Below are positions 1-8,761 of a stretch of 64,000 nt of DNA, piece by piece. Each line of letters starts with the position of its first letter. Within the stretch, counting starts at the first letter, position 1. The notes beneath the pieces were generated by a model. It did no database searches. It was not told the origin of the DNA and was given only the letters and a program-made list of their open reading frames with translations. The translations under genes were made by a program, and so were the position numbers. Source of the stretch: DATBLE01 sp963808815 (lineage in GTDB: Bacteria; Actinomycetota; Thermoleophilia; Gaiellales; Gaiellaceae); NCBI GenBank assembly GCA_963808815.1, contig CAWEGI010000004.1, positions 62,001 to 126,000 of the forward strand, written 5' to 3'.

Positions 1-196
1 CAGATTTGGACCAGAGCCGGACCGACGTCGGTCGTTCGGAAGCCGACTAGGCCACGCGCCGGCGCAAGAGCGCCGAGCTGTTGTCCACAACGACGACGCA
101 CCCGTCTGAGTCCTGGCCGGGCGGGCGTCCCGGCGTCGGTACAGGGCTGGGTAGGAAGTCGCCGCGAACGGCTTTCGAAGCGGTGAAGGGACGGAG

Positions 197-2170
197 CTAG
201 CCGCCGTTCCGTGATCGGGCCGCTGCGGCATAGGGGTCGGCGGCTTGCGTCGCCGTCCGCTCGACGCCGGCAGCGGCGTAGGCGTCGTCCTCGTCGAGCG
301 TTTCATGCTCGAGCAGGGCGTGCACCAGTGAGTCGAGCCTGCTCCGGTTCTGCTGAAGGAGCTCGACCACCTCTCGATGGGAGCTCTCGACGATGCGGCG
401 CACCTCTTCGTCGACGAGTTTTTGCGTATCGGGCGAGACCTCACTGACGCCCGGAAGGAGAGGCCCCGCTCCGTCCCGCGGAATCACGGCCACCGGCCCG
501 ATCGCGTCGCTCATGCCCCAGCGGCCGACCATCTGGCGTGCGATCTCGGTGAGCTGCTGGATGTCGGATTCGGCCCCGGTGCTCGTCTCGCCGTAGACGA
601 CTTCCTCCGCGGCCCGGCCGCCGAGCGCGACCTTGATCTTGGCGTACACCTCCGGCTCGCGGTAGTTGTACCGGTCGCTCTCCGGCGCCGAGAAGGTGAC
701 GCCGAGCGCGAGCCCGCGCGGGATGATCGACACCTTTCGCACCGGGTCGGCGCCCTCGGTGAGCATCCCGACTATCGCGTGCCCGCCCTCGTGGTACGCC
801 GTCCGGCGCTTGTCCTCCGGGCTCATCAGCACCTGCCGTTCGGCACCGAGCACGATGCGCTCGAGCGCGTCGGTGAAGTCGCTCTCCTCGACGGTCCGGT
901 GACCGCGCCGGGCCGCCAGTAGTGCGGCCTCGTTGACGAGGTTCGCGAGGTCGGCGCCGACCATGCCCGGGGTGGTCGCAGCGATCCGACCGAGATCGAC
1001 GTCCGGCGCAAGCGGCACCCCGCGCGTGTGCACCTGCAGGATCGCTTCTCGGCCGGCGCGGTCCGGCGGCGACACCGACACTCGCCGGTCGAACCGGCCC
1101 GGACGCAGCAACGCCGGGTCGAGCACCTCCGGTCGGTTCGTCGCCCCGAGCACGATCACGTTGGTGGACGAGTCGAAACCGTCCATCTCCGTCAGGATCT
1201 GGTTCAGCGTCTGCTCCCGCTCGTCATTGCCACCGCTGAACCCGCCGACCCCCGACGTGCGCGACCGCCCGATCGCGTCGAGCTCGTCGATGAAGACGAT
1301 CGCGCGGCCAACCGCCTTGGCCTCCTTGAAGAGGTCGCGCACACGGGCGGCGCCGACGCCGACGATCGCTTCCACGAACTCCGACGCCGCCATCGAGAAG
1401 AACGGCACGTCGGCCTCACCCGCAACTGCCCGCGCGAGGAGCGTCTTCCCCGTTCCCGGCAGGCCGGAGAGCAGGACGCCGCGCGGGATTCGACCGCCGA
1501 GGCGTCGGTACTTGTCCGGGTTCTTGAGGAAGTCGACGACCTCCGACAGCTCTGACTTCGCCTCGTCGATCCCCGCGACGTCGGCGAAGGTGACGGCGTC
1601 GCCGGAGGGCTGATAGCGCCGCGCGCGCGAGCGGCCGAACTGTCCGAGGATGTTCTGTGCGTTCCCCGCTCGTCGCATCAGCCAGACGAGCAGAAACACG
1701 AACAGGATGGTCGGTCCGAAGCCGAGCAGCAGACTCTGCCACCACGGGGGGCCACTATCGAGTGGCTGTGCGTTGACCACCACGGCCTTTCGCTGGAGCA
1801 ACGCGGCGAGCTCGTCGTTGTTCGCGAATGCGGGGATCTCGGTCTTGAACCGCGTCGTCGGCTTCCTGTCCTCGAATTGCACCGGTTGTGTGAACGTTCC
1901 CTGGATCGCCGTCCCCTTCGAGGTGATGTCCTTCACATGACCCGCGCGGACCTGCTGCAGGAAGAAGGGCGTGTACGGAACGCGGACGCGAGACGGAGGC
2001 TGCCCCGCCCTCATGCCGAAGACGATGTTGATCGCCAGCAATCCGAAGGCGAGCACGATCCAGTAGGAGCGCGGGCGGAAGCGCCGTGACCCCTGCGGGG
2101 GTGAAGGCTCGCGCGGAGGCGGTGGCTGCGCGGCCGGTGGCGTCTTCGCGTCCCCGCTGGGCTCGGTCAC
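197..2170 (-). CDS. ftsH: ATP-dependent zinc metalloprotease FtsH
   Basis: Membrane-anchored AAA+ protease that extracts and degrades membrane and short-lived cytosolic proteins as a hexamer. From the GTG at 2170 the protein is about 657 aa, normal for the family. Visible in order: a proline-rich cytosolic N-terminus, TM1 near residues 35-53, an extracytoplasmic loop, TM2 near 150-165, Walker A GLPGTGKT (about 236-243), Walker B IVFIDELD (290-297), the arginine-finger segment RPGRFDRR, and the zinc site HEGGH (460-464) with a distal Asp in AESDIQQL. The open frame runs on to 2422, but those 84 residues are low-complexity and cross the promoter region, so I start at 2170 (GTG, weak AGG four bases upstream). 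It is divergent from the XRE gene and stands alone on its strand. Confidence 0.95.
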   Translation of the reverse strand: MTEPSGDAKTPPAAQPPPPREPSPPQGSRRFRPRSYWIVLAFGLLAINIVFGMRAGQPPSRVRVPYTPFFLQQVRAGHVKDITSKGTAIQGTFTQPVQFEDRKPTTRFKTEIPAFANNDELAALLQRKAVVVNAQPLDSGPPWWQSLLLGFGPTILFVFLLVWLMRRAGNAQNILGQFGRSRARRYQPSGDAVTFADVAGIDEAKSELSEVVDFLKNPDKYRRLGGRIPRGVLLSGLPGTGKTLLARAVAGEADVPFFSMAASEFVEAIVGVGAARVRDLFKEAKAVGRAIVFIDELDAIGRSRTSGVGGFSGGNDEREQTLNQILTEMDGFDSSTNVIVLGATNRPEVLDPALLRPGRFDRRVSVSPPDRAGREAILQVHTRGVPLAPDVDLGRIAATTPGMVGADLANLVNEAALLAARRGHRTVEESDFTDALERIVLGAERQVLMSPEDKRRTAYHEGGHAIVGMLTEGADPVRKVSIIPRGLALGVTFSAPESDRYNYREPEVYAKIKVALGGRAAEEVVYGETSTGAESDIQQLTEIARQMVGRWGMSDAIGPVAVIPRDGAGPLLPGVSEVSPDTQKLVDEEVRRIVESSHREVVELLQQNRSRLDSLVHALLEHETLDEDDAYAAAGVERTATQAADPYAAAARSRNGG

Positions 2171-2401
2171 AGCACCTGGCGCCCGCTGCGATCGAGCCGC
2201 TCCTGGCCCGTCGCGGTTCGCTCCGCAGTCGAGAAGACCACCAGCCGGTCTTCGGGGATCGGCTTGCCGCTCGCTACCGACACGCCGCCAGGATTCATCG
2301 ACGCACCTTAACCCAACACATCGAGGAGCCAAGAGCGGGCGCTTGACCCAATGCCCGGGCCGGCCGAGGTCCAGACGGGCGCGGGCAACGGCTGCCTCCC
2401 T

Positions 2402-2407
2402 ATTGTA
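2402..2407 (-). promoter_or_regulatory. Candidate -10 element for ftsH
   Basis: On the minus strand these bases read TACAAT, a near-perfect actinobacterial/sigma-70 -10. No convincing -35 lies 16-18 bases upstream. If used, it gives ftsH a leader of about 220 nt, which would explain why the open frame continues past the likely start codon. Confidence 0.4.
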
Positions 2408-2415
2408 AAGCAAGC

Positions 2416-2444
2416 TTGACATAAGAATTCGAGCGCACTACTCT
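2416..2444 (+). promoter_or_regulatory. Sigma-70-type promoter for the XRE/membrane-protein operon
   Basis: A perfect TTGACA (2416-2421) is followed by exactly 17 bases and then TACTCT (2439-2444). This is the best canonical promoter in the window. Transcription should start near 2451, 54 bases before the preferred ATG at 2505. TGTCAA (2450-2455) and TTGTCA (2462-2467) echo the -35 sequence in inverted and near-direct orientation around the start point. They are candidate operator half-sites for the XRE protein encoded just downstream (inference). Confidence 0.7.
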
Positions 2445-2504
2445 CCGTCTGTCAAACGAACTTGTCACTCGAAGGTCGTGCGCCGAGGTGCGTCGCTGGG
2501 ATCG

Positions 2505-2699
2505 ATGAGGAATCGGGTGCGGGAACTACGGACGGAGCTGGGACTGTCGCAGGGTCAGCTGGCGACGGCCGTGGACGTCTCTCGACAGACGATCAATTCG
2601 ATCGAACAGGAGCGCTACACGCCGTCACTGCCGCTTGCCATCGCCCTCGCGCGATTCTTCGAGACGACAGTAGAGGAGATGTTCCATGCGGATCGCTAG
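2505..2699 (+). CDS. Small XRE-family helix-turn-helix regulator
   Basis: A 64-aa protein consisting only of a Cro/CI-type HTH. The recognition region is LSQGQLATAVDVSRQTINSI, followed by the family's typical EQERYTPSLPLAIALARFF and EEMF ending. These single-domain regulators usually start MKNRVRELR, so the ATG at 2505 (MRNRVREL) is preferred. An in-frame GTG at 2478 with AAGG just upstream would add nine residues. The stop overlaps the next gene by 14 bases, the standard pairing of this regulator class with a small membrane protein. It probably represses its own promoter at 2416-2444, but the ligand is unknown. Confidence 0.9.
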   Translation: MRNRVRELRTELGLSQGQLATAVDVSRQTINSIEQERYTPSLPLAIALARFFETTVEEMFHADR

Positions 2700-3069
2700 G
2701 TCGAAATGGTTCTTGCCGTCGTTCTCCGTCGCCCTCGGGCTCGTCTTCTTCGCGGCGCAGTGGATCGGCGGCGACCTACGGAGCGGGCTGGAGTCCCTCG
2801 CCGTCCTGGCCGGCTTCGGTGCGCTCGTGCTCCTCGGTGGAAGAAGCGAGACGATCCGCGGCCTGCGCGGAGACGGACGCGACGAGAGGTTCAAGCAGAT
2901 CGACATCCACGCGACCGCTCTCGCCGGGATGGCGGTGATCACGGCGATCATCGTCGCATTCGTCGTCGAGGTCGCTCGCGGACACAGCGGCATGCCCTAT
3001 GCCTGGCTCGGGGCGATTGGAGGCCTTGCCTACCTGGCTGCGGTCGCCGTGCTTCGTTTTCGTAGCTGA
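2686..3069 (+). CDS. Small four-helix membrane protein (DUF2178-like)
   Basis: A 127-aa protein with four hydrophobic segments: about residues 8-26, 37-52, 76-95 and 105-122. A polar, charged stretch (GRSETIRGLRGDGRDERFKQ) lies between helices 2 and 3, with DERFKQID just before helix 3. Layout and position match the DUF2178-type proteins found directly after small XRE regulators. The start overlaps the regulator's end by 14 bases, so translation is coupled. Function is unknown; it may act as membrane sensor or partner of the regulator, inferred from gene pairing only. Confidence 0.8.
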   Translation: MRIARSKWFLPSFSVALGLVFFAAQWIGGDLRSGLESLAVLAGFGALVLLGGRSETIRGLRGDGRDERFKQIDIHATALAGMAVITAIIVAFVVEVARGHSGMPYAWLGAIGGLAYLAAVAVLRFRS

Positions 3070-3127
3070 GCCCACCGCGGTCGTCGGCCTCGAGATTCGG
3101 CGCCCCCGGGGGGCAGCGCTAAGACGT

Positions 3128-5737
3128 TCAAGATCCCGAACCCGATGTACTTCCTGCCCTGAGGTCTGTTGCCGACGGGGCGGCACCACCGCGTGCCGTC
3201 CCGCCCGGCAGGCTCTGGGGCAGCGCCTCCGCGAGGGCGAAGCGGATCTCGCGGGCGACTTCGTGGACTCGCGGCGGGAGCAGCAGCCGGCCGTGCTCGC
3301 CCCCGACGCGCTCCCACCGCCGGGGCCGCGGGATGACGGTGCGCAGGTACCAGTCGGGCAGCTCGTAGTCCTCGAAGCCGTCCGAGAGGACGACGGTGGC
3401 GGGGACGTCGGCCGGCCGGGGTCGATAGCCCTCGCGGATCCGGGCCAGATCGACGTGGCAGGCAGTTTTCTCGCCGGGATCGCGCGCCGGCGACCCCGTG
3501 CTTCGACGGCCGAGCCTCTTGGCGATTGCGGCCGTCAGGTGTCCCTGTCGAGCGCGCCGGCCGGCGAGCCAGGCGGAGTACCGCAGACCGCCCGGCCGTG
3601 GGAACCGGGGATCGAGCAGGATCAGGGCGGCGGTCTCCTCACCCGCCGCGGCGAGCTGGTTGGCCATCTCCGCGGCGATCGGGCCGCCCAGGCAGAAGCC
3701 ACCGAGCGCGTACGGCCCGTGCGGCTGCACCTCACGGACGGCCTCCACGTACTCGGCGGCGAGCTCGGGCATCGACGACGGCGTGGCCCGGCCGTCGTCG
3801 ATCCCGTGTGCGCGCAGGGCGTAGCTCGGCTGGTCCGGCCCCAGGAGGCGGGCGAGCACCGGGTAGGCCAGGACGTCGCCGTCGCCGGGATGGACGAGAA
3901 AGAGCGGTGTGCGCGTCCCCGAGGCCTGCAACGGGACGATGCCCGACCTGCCGACGCCGATCCCGGCGAAGATCTCGTGAGCCATCGCTGCCGGCGTCGG
4001 CGCCCTGACGATCGACGTGAGCGGGAGATCGTGGTCGCCGACGAGCTCCCTGATGCGCGCGACCGCCTCGGCCCCGAGGATCGAGTCCCCTCCAAGCGCG
4101 AAGAAGTCGTCGGCGACGCCGAGGCCCGGGATGCCGAGCACGGACTGCCAGATCGCGACCAGCTCGTGCTCGAGGAAGCCGTAGGGAGGCCGGTCGTCGC
4201 GCTCGCCGGTCGTCCCGGTGGCGGCCACGCCGAGACGCTCGGCGAGCCCGATGCGCTGCACCTTCCCCGTCGGCCCCTTCGGGATCTCGTCGACGACAAC
4301 GATGTGGCGCGGCACCTTGAACGGCGCGAGCTGCTGGGCGACGAAGTCCTGAAGCTCACGCTCGCCGGCCGCCAGGCCCGGGTCGACGACGACCGCCGCG
4401 GCGACCTCCTCGCCGAGCAGCGGATCGTCCATCGAGAACGTCACAGCCTGCCGGACGGCCGGGTGGCGCAGGAGCGCGTCGTCGATCTCGAGCGGCGAGA
4501 TCTTCTCCCCGCCCCGGTTGATGATCTCCTTGAGCCGGCCCCGCAGGGTGAGATAGCCCTCGTCGTCCAGTGACCCCTCGTCGCCGGTGCGGAACCAGCC
4601 GTTCGAGAAGGCGGCGTCGTTCGCCTCCGGATTCGCCTCGTAGCCCGCAAAGACGTTCGGCCCGCGGACGGCGACCTCGCCGATCTCGCCCTGGCCGAGA
4701 ACGCGGCCGTCCGCGTCGAGCACGGCGATCTCCGGCCCTGAGGCACGTCCGACCGTGCTGGGCTTCCGGATGCCCGGGGGCAGCGGGTTCGACGCCATCT
4801 GGTGCGCGGCCTCGGTCATGCCGTAGGCCTCGACCACCGGCACCCCGAACGTCGCCTCGAGCCCGTCCAGGACGGGTACCGGGAGCGCCGCGGAGGACGA
4901 GCGGATGAAACGGAGCCGGTGGCGCCCGACGGTTTCCGCATGGTCGAGTGCCCGGGCCAGGACGGCGGCGTGCATGGTCGGGACCGCCGTGTACCAGGTC
5001 GGCGTGAGCTCGTCGATCCAGTCGAAGAAGTGCAGCTGATGGAAGCCCGGGGCGCAGGCGACGGAGGCGCCCGCCCGGAGCGAGGCGAGGAGCGCGGCGA
5101 CGAGGCCGTGGATGTGGAACAGCGGCATCACGTTCAGGCAGCGGTCCGAGGGCGTCAGGCCGAGCGTCAGCGCGACGTTCGTCGCGCTCGCGGCCAGCTG
5201 CCGGTGCGTGAGCGGCACGAGCTTCGGCCGCGCCGTGGTTCCCGACGTGTGCAGCAGGAGCGCGACGGCATCGGGATCGGGTCGATCGTCGACCCGCACA
5301 CTCGGGAAGACTCCATCGATTCCGAACACGCCCGCCGGAGCGGACGGGTCGGCGGTCAGCTCGAGAACGCCGATGCCGAGCTCCCTGGCCACTTCGCGGG
5401 CGGGCGTGTCGAGTCTTGCGTCGACCACGACCGCGTCCGCTCGGATGTCCTCGAGGTAGAAGGCGAGCTCCTGCGCGCGGTACGCGGGATTGAGCGGCGC
5501 CACGGCCGCGGCCTGCGTCAGCGCGAGGAACGCGCAGGCGGCCTCCGGCCCGTTCCCGACCAGGAGGGCGACCCGGCTCCCTCCTCCGAACCCGCTCGCT
5601 CTCAATCCGCCGGCGACTCCGCCGACCAGGTCTCCGAGCTCGCCGTGCGTCAGGGGCAGACGGCCCGGCGCGCGGATGGCGTCCGCCCGGGGCTCGAGCG
5701 CCTCAGGACGCTCGAGGAGGTCCCCGATCCGATCCAC
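3128..5737 (-). CDS. Adenylation-carrier-thioesterase protein (stand-alone NRPS-like module)
   Basis: An 869-aa three-domain enzyme. Residues 1-505 form an acyl-adenylate ligase: AMP loop LLHTSGTTARPK (161-172), AYGMTEA (304-310), RGRLKEIINRGGEK (about 399-412) and the catalytic Lys of PTGK (492). Its middle resembles the PCS60/AAE3 group of small-acid CoA ligases (LNVMPLFHIHGL). Residues about 520-590 form a phosphopantetheine carrier with FFALGGDSILG, Ser552. Residues about 600-835 form an alpha/beta-hydrolase thioesterase. Its nucleophile elbow reads GGFCLGG, so Cys682 replaces the usual Ser; Asp709 and His815 complete a plausible triad. There is no condensation domain. It probably activates one carboxylic acid, tethers it and releases it or passes it on; the substrate cannot be read. 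The GTG start is preceded by CACACT six bases upstream. Confidence 0.88.
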   Translation of the reverse strand: MDRIGDLLERPEALEPRADAIRAPGRLPLTHGELGDLVGGVAGGLRASGFGGGSRVALLVGNGPEAACAFLALTQAAAVAPLNPAYRAQELAFYLEDIRADAVVVDARLDTPAREVARELGIGVLELTADPSAPAGVFGIDGVFPSVRVDDRPDPDAVALLLHTSGTTARPKLVPLTHRQLAASATNVALTLGLTPSDRCLNVMPLFHIHGLVAALLASLRAGASVACAPGFHQLHFFDWIDELTPTWYTAVPTMHAAVLARALDHAETVGRHRLRFIRSSSAALPVPVLDGLEATFGVPVVEAYGMTEAAHQMASNPLPPGIRKPSTVGRASGPEIAVLDADGRVLGQGEIGEVAVRGPNVFAGYEANPEANDAAFSNGWFRTGDEGSLDDEGYLTLRGRLKEIINRGGEKISPLEIDDALLRHPAVRQAVTFSMDDPLLGEEVAAAVVVDPGLAAGERELQDFVAQQLAPFKVPRHIVVVDEIPKGPTGKVQRIGLAERLGVAATGTTGERDDRPPYGFLEHELVAIWQSVLGIPGLGVADDFFALGGDSILGAEAVARIRELVGDHDLPLTSIVRAPTPAAMAHEIFAGIGVGRSGIVPLQASGTRTPLFLVHPGDGDVLAYPVLARLLGPDQPSYALRAHGIDDGRATPSSMPELAAEYVEAVREVQPHGPYALGGFCLGGPIAAEMANQLAAAGEETAALILLDPRFPRPGGLRYSAWLAGRRARQGHLTAAIAKRLGRRSTGSPARDPGEKTACHVDLARIREGYRPRPADVPATVVLSDGFEDYELPDWYLRTVIPRPRRWERVGGEHGRLLLPPRVHEVAREIRFALAEALPQSLPGGTARGGAAPSATDLRAGSTSGSGS

Positions 5738-5794
5738 AGCCCTAGTGTGCGAAGCGAGGGGAGGCGCGTCAACCGGCTACCGGCCCGGGCGGGC

Positions 5795-6322
5795 TCAGTA
5801 GCGGCGCAGCCGGTCCCGGGCCCGCTCGTACTCCTCGTCCGTGATCGTCCCGTGGTCGCGAAGGTCACGGAGCTTCTCGAGCTGGTCGAGGACGTCGTCG
5901 TTCGTCGACTCGGCCGGTTGCTCCCGCCTGGCGCCGACGGTGTGAATCTGGTCCGGGTCGATCCCGAGCTGGTGGAGTCGCTCGCGGATCTTCGCGATGC
6001 CGATGCCGCTGCGCGGGAACCGGCGGGCGTCGGGGCCCGTCAGCGGCCGTTTCTGCACGAGAACCCGGTACGCGGCGACGAGCCCCGTGGCGAAACCGAT
6101 CGCCAGCAGGAGCGTGGCGAACGAATGGCCCGAGCTGTCGAACGTGTGCTTGGCGCCGAACAGCGCCGCCCCGATCGCCGTGCCGATCGCCGATCCGATC
6201 AGTCCGATCAGCACCGTGAGCCAGAAGGGCATCGGATCGGGCCCAGGCACGGCAAAGCGGGCGGCCCCGCCGATGACGAAGCCGGTCAACATCGCCGTGA
6301 GGGCGGTGAACACGACGCTCAC
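5795..6322 (-). CDS. GlsB/YeaQ-like membrane protein with C-terminal SHOCT domain
   Basis: A 175-aa protein. The N-terminal 85 residues carry three glycine-rich helices (about 4-25, 33-54, 67-87) like the transglycosylase-associated GlsB/YeaQ/YmgE family. A polar linker follows. The last 28 residues match the SHOCT motif: LEKLRDLRDHGTITDEEYER, here LDQLEKLRDL then GTITDEEY. SHOCT tails are short helical hairpins often found on small bacterial membrane proteins and thought to mediate oligomerisation. Role unknown, possibly envelope stress. The GTG start has CACACT ending six bases upstream. It lies between the secreted protein at 6350 and the ligase at 3128 on the same strand. Confidence 0.8.
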   Translation of the reverse strand: MSVVFTALTAMLTGFVIGGAARFAVPGPDPMPFWLTVLIGLIGSAIGTAIGAALFGAKHTFDSSGHSFATLLLAIGFATGLVAAYRVLVQKRPLTGPDARRFPRSGIGIAKIRERLHQLGIDPDQIHTVGARREQPAESTNDDVLDQLEKLRDLRDHGTITDEEYERARDRLRRY

Positions 6323-6349
6323 GGCTGCAGTGTGCTTGGTCCGGGGCGC

Positions 6350-8587
6350 TCAGCGCGAGAGCGCTGCGACGACATCGAGCGAGCCGCGCATGCCCGAGAG
6401 GTCGATCGTGCCCGTCCGCAGGTCGACGGGCCGGCGGCGGCCGTTCACGCGAATGGCCCGGACCTCGACGCCGTCGGGAAGCCGCAGGCGCAGGCGGAGC
6501 GTGGGCGGCGGGCGCCGCGACGGGACGATCACGGTGCCCACGAGCCTGTTGCCGTCGCGGTGGAGGTCGTACGTGAGCGCCCCGAAGCTGGTCGGGGCCG
6601 CGTTGACGGAGATCGACTTGCCGTTCCCGAGCCAGGGCCGCGGCGTCGCAAAGGCGAGGTCGAGGCCGACCGGGGATCCGTCCTTGTCGCGCCGCTCGTG
6701 GACGAGCATCAGTCGCAACGTCTCGAGGAAGGCCGAGTTGCTGGCCGTGTTCGGAGGCATGTACATCGACCGGTACGAGGCTCCGCGCAGCGGCGAAACC
6801 GTCGCCGCCTCGCCCGAGACGAACGTGTTCGGGGTCATCGACGCGCCAAGCATCCCGTAGAGGCTGAGCACGAGCTGGTCAGGGCGGTCGTTGTCGGCCA
6901 GGAACCGCGCGACGTTCAGTCCGTAGACCTGGTCGGTGCCCGACACCGGGTACTTCGGCTTGCCGTACAGCGAGTACGCGCCGGCGCGCACCAGCCCGAG
7001 CAGCCGCGAGCCGTGCCGGAGCATGTACTCGAGCATCCCGTTCGCCTGGCGGCTCCCGGGCGTGAAGAATCCCGAGGAGAGCGCGTACGGGACGACCAGG
7101 TTCCAGTAGCTGCCGGGACGCGAAGACGTGACCGCGTCGAACGGCTTGTGGTGGGCGAGCAGCGCGGCGGGGACGAACAGCGAGCCGTCCTTCAGGCGGT
7201 GCGCTGAGCGGCCGACCGCACGGTGCAAGCCGCGCCCCAGCGCGACGGCGAGCGCGTGAGCCTTGCGCGCGTGCGCGGTGCGCCCGCTCGAGCGCCAGAC
7301 GTCGGCGATCGCGTTCAGGCCCTGCCAGACAGCCGCCTGGGCGTGCAACCCGTACACGCGTGCGGCCACGTCCGACGAGTACCGCTCGCGCCTGAGCAGC
7401 CCGCCGTGGCCGCTGCGGATCTGCCGCCCGAGCCCCTCGACGATCCGATCCAGCATCGGCGTCGCCTGGTCGAGGTACTCGCGGTCGCCGGAGAGGCGGA
7501 CGTAGAGGGCAGCCGCGGTCAGTTTCTCGCCGGCCCGCCAGTTCGTGGTTCCCCCGCCGAGGCGGGCGAGGGAGCTGGTCAGGATGTGCCCGGCGACGCC
7601 GGGGAGCCCGTACTCCGCCATCACCTCGGCGGTGTCGAGCGCTTCGGCAAACGAGAACTCTTCGTACTGGTTGCCGACGCTGTACCGCCAGGTGAGCGCC
7701 AGGTCCTGGATCAGCAGGCTCCGCTGCGCGTCCATGACCAGGGGCTCTGGGACGTCGTACGTCGGCTGCTCACCCAGCCGCTGGAGCCAGAAGTCGACCA
7801 GGCGCTGCCGGGCGGCGTCGTAGGTCGCCTCGTCGATCGGGACGGGCGAGCCGCCGAAGGGAACGAGCCAGCCGCCGTAGACGGTCGCAGACTCGCCGGG
7901 CTCGACCCGCATCCGCACGGTGCCCTGCGCCACGCGCGCGCCGCGCCGCGAGCCCTCCGGGACGAGCTGGATCACTGCGCCCTTCCCGGCCCGCGCATCG
8001 GCGCTGAGCCGGACGAAACTGACCAGGTCGCCGGTGCCGAGGCCGCGTACGGCGAACGACTCCTGCCGGTACCGGTTGCCGGTCGCGTCCACGTACTGGG
8101 TCTCGAGGATGGGCAGGAACCCGTCGGCGAGTCGAGGAGCGGCCAGGCGGGACAGGCACGAGCCGTAGCGCTCGCGGCCGTTCGCGCCGACGAAGACCTT
8201 CACCCTCGGCCCCTTGGCGGTCTGCGAGAGGATCTCGCTGCCGTCGGCGACGTGGAGCGCCACCATGTGCGCGCCGCGGACGCCCAACGGCTGGGCGAAC
8301 GGCAGGTAGTAGACCCCGGACGTCGTCAGGGACTTGGTCTTCGAGCGCGCGAAGAGCAGCGGCTTGAGCAGGCGCCGAACCGAGCCGTAGGTCGGCCCGT
8401 TCGGGCGGGCGATCAGCGCGTTCCCCCACACGTCCTGCTTCGCTCCGAGCGCGCGGCGGACGCTGCCGGCGTACGCGGGGCTCACGGGCTGACGCGCGCA
8501 GGACGGACCCTTTGCGGTCGAGGGCGGAGCCGCGGAGCCCGCAATGACGAGCACGGCGAGGACTGCGAGTGCCAGGGGGAATCGCAT
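6350..8587 (-). CDS. Secreted protein resembling (alpha/alpha)6-barrel glycosidases
   Basis: A 745-aa protein with a clear signal peptide: MRF, a hydrophobic core from about residue 4 to 18, then a small-residue cleavage region near residue 25. The C-terminal half has long helical repeats and motifs such as RSLLIQDLALTWRYSVG, FAEALDTAEVMAEYGLPGV and YWNLVVPYALSSGFF, reminiscent of six-hairpin glycosidases. The last 100 residues look like a beta-sandwich ending. No family is recognised with certainty and no catalytic pair is assigned. Its place beside the glycan locus suggests an extracellular polysaccharide substrate (inference). No SD is evident at the ATG. Confidence 0.65.
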   Translation of the reverse strand: MRFPLALAVLAVLVIAGSAAPPSTAKGPSCARQPVSPAYAGSVRRALGAKQDVWGNALIARPNGPTYGSVRRLLKPLLFARSKTKSLTTSGVYYLPFAQPLGVRGAHMVALHVADGSEILSQTAKGPRVKVFVGANGRERYGSCLSRLAAPRLADGFLPILETQYVDATGNRYRQESFAVRGLGTGDLVSFVRLSADARAGKGAVIQLVPEGSRRGARVAQGTVRMRVEPGESATVYGGWLVPFGGSPVPIDEATYDAARQRLVDFWLQRLGEQPTYDVPEPLVMDAQRSLLIQDLALTWRYSVGNQYEEFSFAEALDTAEVMAEYGLPGVAGHILTSSLARLGGGTTNWRAGEKLTAAALYVRLSGDREYLDQATPMLDRIVEGLGRQIRSGHGGLLRRERYSSDVAARVYGLHAQAAVWQGLNAIADVWRSSGRTAHARKAHALAVALGRGLHRAVGRSAHRLKDGSLFVPAALLAHHKPFDAVTSSRPGSYWNLVVPYALSSGFFTPGSRQANGMLEYMLRHGSRLLGLVRAGAYSLYGKPKYPVSGTDQVYGLNVARFLADNDRPDQLVLSLYGMLGASMTPNTFVSGEAATVSPLRGASYRSMYMPPNTASNSAFLETLRLMLVHERRDKDGSPVGLDLAFATPRPWLGNGKSISVNAAPTSFGALTYDLHRDGNRLVGTVIVPSRRPPPTLRLRLRLPDGVEVRAIRVNGRRRPVDLRTGTIDLSGMRGSLDVVAALSR

Positions 8588-8720
8588 GGAGCGCGGATTC
8601 TCCCCTGCGACGTCCAGGTTTGCCAGCGGAACGACCTTCGCAAGCCGAGAGCAAAGGTGTCAGCGAAGCTGAATGCCTTGGCCCGAGGCGAAGAAGACTC
8701 GCCGAATGCGAGAACGTAAG

Positions 8721-8755
8721 CCTTCGGTTAACGCCGAAAGGCCTCCCTCTACAAT
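8721..8755 (+). promoter_or_regulatory. Promoter and dyad upstream of the UXS-like gene
   Basis: TACAAT (8750-8755) ends exactly six bases before the GTG start at 8762, so the transcript should be leaderless. TTAACG (8728-8733) is a fair -35 at 16-bp spacing. An inverted repeat, CCTTCGG (8721-8727) and CCGAAAGG (8734-8741), surrounds that -35 and could be a repressor site. Confidence 0.55.
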
Positions 8756-8761
8756 TCCGAC

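Noticed and set aside
1..196. Gene or RNA feature at the left edge
   Set aside because: No frame with family-like content and no tRNA-like fold seen.
2171..2422. N-terminal extension of FtsH to an ATG at 2422
   Set aside because: The 84 residues are not protein-like and the extension would overlap the promoter region; homologues begin close to the first membrane helix.
2999..4573. Long open frame on the plus strand opposite the adenylation-carrier-thioesterase gene (also 4802-7207 and 7223-8719)
   Set aside because: Arg/Pro/Gly-rich products with no motif, antisense to well-supported genes; expected from very high GC and third-position bias.
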